Source of the DNA: Verrucomicrobiota bacterium
GTDB lineage: Bacteria; Verrucomicrobiota; Verrucomicrobiia; Limisphaerales; AV2
Reading direction: 5' to 3'
NCBI GenBank assembly: GCA_003219345.1
Contig: QHOP01000439.1
Coordinates: 1 to 14,589, forward strand
DNA length: 14,589 nt
In this document: in pieces, positions 13,604 to 14,589 of the stretch
Layout: each line of letters starts with the position of its first letter
How positions within the stretch are numbered: the first letter of the stretch is position 1
Made by a program: the position numbers and the translations under genes
Notes under the pieces: model-generated
Seen by the model: the letters and a program-made list of their open reading frames with translations, nothing else
Told to the model about the DNA's origin: nothing
Databases searched by the model: none

Positions 13604-14589
13604 TCAGCGCGGCCGCTGCTTGAGGTGTTCCTGAGCGGTTTCTGCTGAAGAAGGAGAAGCAGCGCGCGCGGTGCGGTCGGCGAAGAACCATTTCGCCCAA
13701 TGAGAATAGGTATCTGCTGCCTGACTTTTTGGAAATTCGTCTCTCAATTTTAAAAGCGCCTCTTTGGGGACAGCCTCGGAAATGCCTGAGTCATTAAACC
13801 GAATTCCCCCCACCGCTTCGGCCAGGTCAGCGGCCCAACCAGGAAAGGCCGACGCTGCATACGGCATTTCCCAAAGATAAGCTTTGTTCCCCGATACCGT
13901 CAGCACCCAACGCCCATTCGGACTGAATCGAGCCGTTTGGACTTCGGAATCATGCTTGAGCGGTTCAGTGAGCGGTTGTCCGGTGCGGGCATCCCAAATT
14001 CGCGCGGTCTTGTCTGCAGATGCCGCAACGATCCATTGTTCATCCGAACTGAATTGAACGGACCAAACCGGTCCCTCATACCGCAGCGGCTGCGTTAACG
14101 GCTGGCCGGTGCGTGCATCCCATACCCGCGCCGTTTTGTCCGCGGATGCCGTCGCCACCCGCGTGCCACTCGGACTGAATTGAGCGTAAATGACTTCGGA
14201 TTCGTGTTTGAGGGTGGCACCCAATGGCGCGCCAGTATGCGCGTCCCAAATTCGCGCGGTCTTATCGGCTGAGGCGGTGAGCACTCTTAGCCCGTCTGGA
14301 CTGAATTGGATCGATCGGACCGAGCCCTCATGTTTGAGCGGCGGACTCAGTGCGCGGCCGGATCGCGCTTCCCAGACTCGCGCGGTTTTGTCTGCCGAAG
14401 CTGTGGCCACTTTCGTCCCGCTGGGATCAAAGCAGACTGACCACACTACGGCTTCGTGCTTGAGTGGATCCAGGAGTAGCTCTCCGGTGCGTGCGTCCCA
14501 AACGATTGCCGTTTTATCCCCCGAAGCGGTCACTACCCGCTGCCCGTCAGGGCAGAATTGGGCGGACCAAATCCTGCCACGGTGTTTCA
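13604..14589 (-). CDS. WD40-repeat protein, C-terminal part (probable Ser/Thr kinase sensor domain)
   Basis: The frame is open across the right edge, so only the C-terminal 328 residues or so are visible. The GTG at 14531-14533 is internal and not a start. Five complete 42-residue WD40 blades plus a degenerate sixth are seen. The blades follow KHExxVxxxxFSPxGxxVxT with ASADKTARxWDARTGxPL and are nearly identical to one another. They give a roughly 126-bp tandem repeat at the DNA level. After the blades (LWEMPYAASAFPGW) comes a tail with LAEAVGGIRFNDSG, PKEALLKLRDE and SHWAKWFFADRTAR that I recognise from WD40-type protein kinases of Verrucomicrobia and Planctomycetes. The kinase domain itself would be upstream and is not seen. 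It is on the same strand as the barrel and yfiR genes. Confidence 0.8.
   Translation of the reverse strand, partial: KHRGRIWSAQFCPDGQRVVTASGDKTAIVWDARTGELLLDPLKHEAVVWSVCFDPSGTKVATASADKTARVWEARSGRALSPPLKHEGSVRSIQFSPDGLRVLTASADKTARIWDAHTGAPLGATLKHESEVIYAQFSPSGTRVATASADKTARVWDARTGQPLTQPLRYEGPVWSVQFSSDEQWIVAASADKTARIWDARTGQPLTEPLKHDSEVQTARFSPNGRWVLTVSGNKAYLWEMPYAASAFPGWAADLAEAVGGIRFNDSGISEAVPKEALLKLRDEFPKSQAADTYSHWAKWFFADRTARAASPSSAETAQEHLKQRPR
13856..14589 (-). repeat. Tandem 126-bp repeat encoding WD40 blades
   Basis: Five 42-codon units encode blades of equal length, with a sixth, divergent one at the 3' end. On the plus strand, similar stretches (GCGTCCCAAA, then CGCGCGGT and TTGTC) recur at 126-base steps. 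The central units share long runs of bases, consistent with recent duplication or gene conversion. The repeat continues past the right edge. Confidence 0.75.

Overview
The window (about 57% GC by eye) looks like chromosomal DNA from a Verrucomicrobiota bacterium, probably of the Pedosphaera/Limisphaerales type. This is an inference. It rests on secreted sulfatases next to a Tat-exported TIM-barrel protein, a PQQ-type sugar dehydrogenase and a sialidase-like propeller, on a WD40 protein with the tail seen in Verrucomicrobia/Planctomycetes kinases, on YfiR and VTC-domain proteins, and on intergenic spacers full of dispersed palindromic repeats. No rRNA, tRNA, CRISPR array, transposase or phage gene was seen.

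Left block (1-7223, all on the minus strand, so transcribed right to left): a Tat-signal sugar isomerase/epimerase-like protein (7223-6321), an iduronate-2-sulfatase-like sulfatase (6225-4765), a second formylglycine sulfatase (4286-2802), a sialidase/BNR-like secreted protein (2677-1667), a DoxX-family membrane protein (1430-963) and the N-terminal part of a glucose/sorbosone dehydrogenase (611 to the left edge). Five of the six carry export signals. The block reads as a module for desulfating and degrading a sulfated glycan, with sugar oxidation nearby. Its spacers hold several palindromic repeat families. The most striking is a 449-bp composite block (4311-4759) bounded by perfect 21-nt inverted repeats and filling almost the whole gap between the two sulfatase genes.

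Centre (7579-9480, plus strand): panB (pantothenate/CoA synthesis), moaC and a mogA/moaB-family gene (molybdenum cofactor synthesis), with repeats in the spacers. A convergent VTC-domain gene follows (10340-9495, minus strand). Divergent from it is an orphan PilT-like ATPase (10537-11718, plus strand) whose Asp box has a D-to-S change.

Right block (11733-14589, minus strand): the C-terminal part of a WD40-repeat protein, likely the sensor half of a Ser/Thr kinase and open at the right edge, then a small Met/His-rich outer-membrane beta-barrel whose N-terminus resembles the start of TonB receptors, then a YfiR/DUF4154 periplasmic protein 33 bp downstream. The barrel-YfiR pair is the best candidate here for an undescribed envelope-sensing unit.
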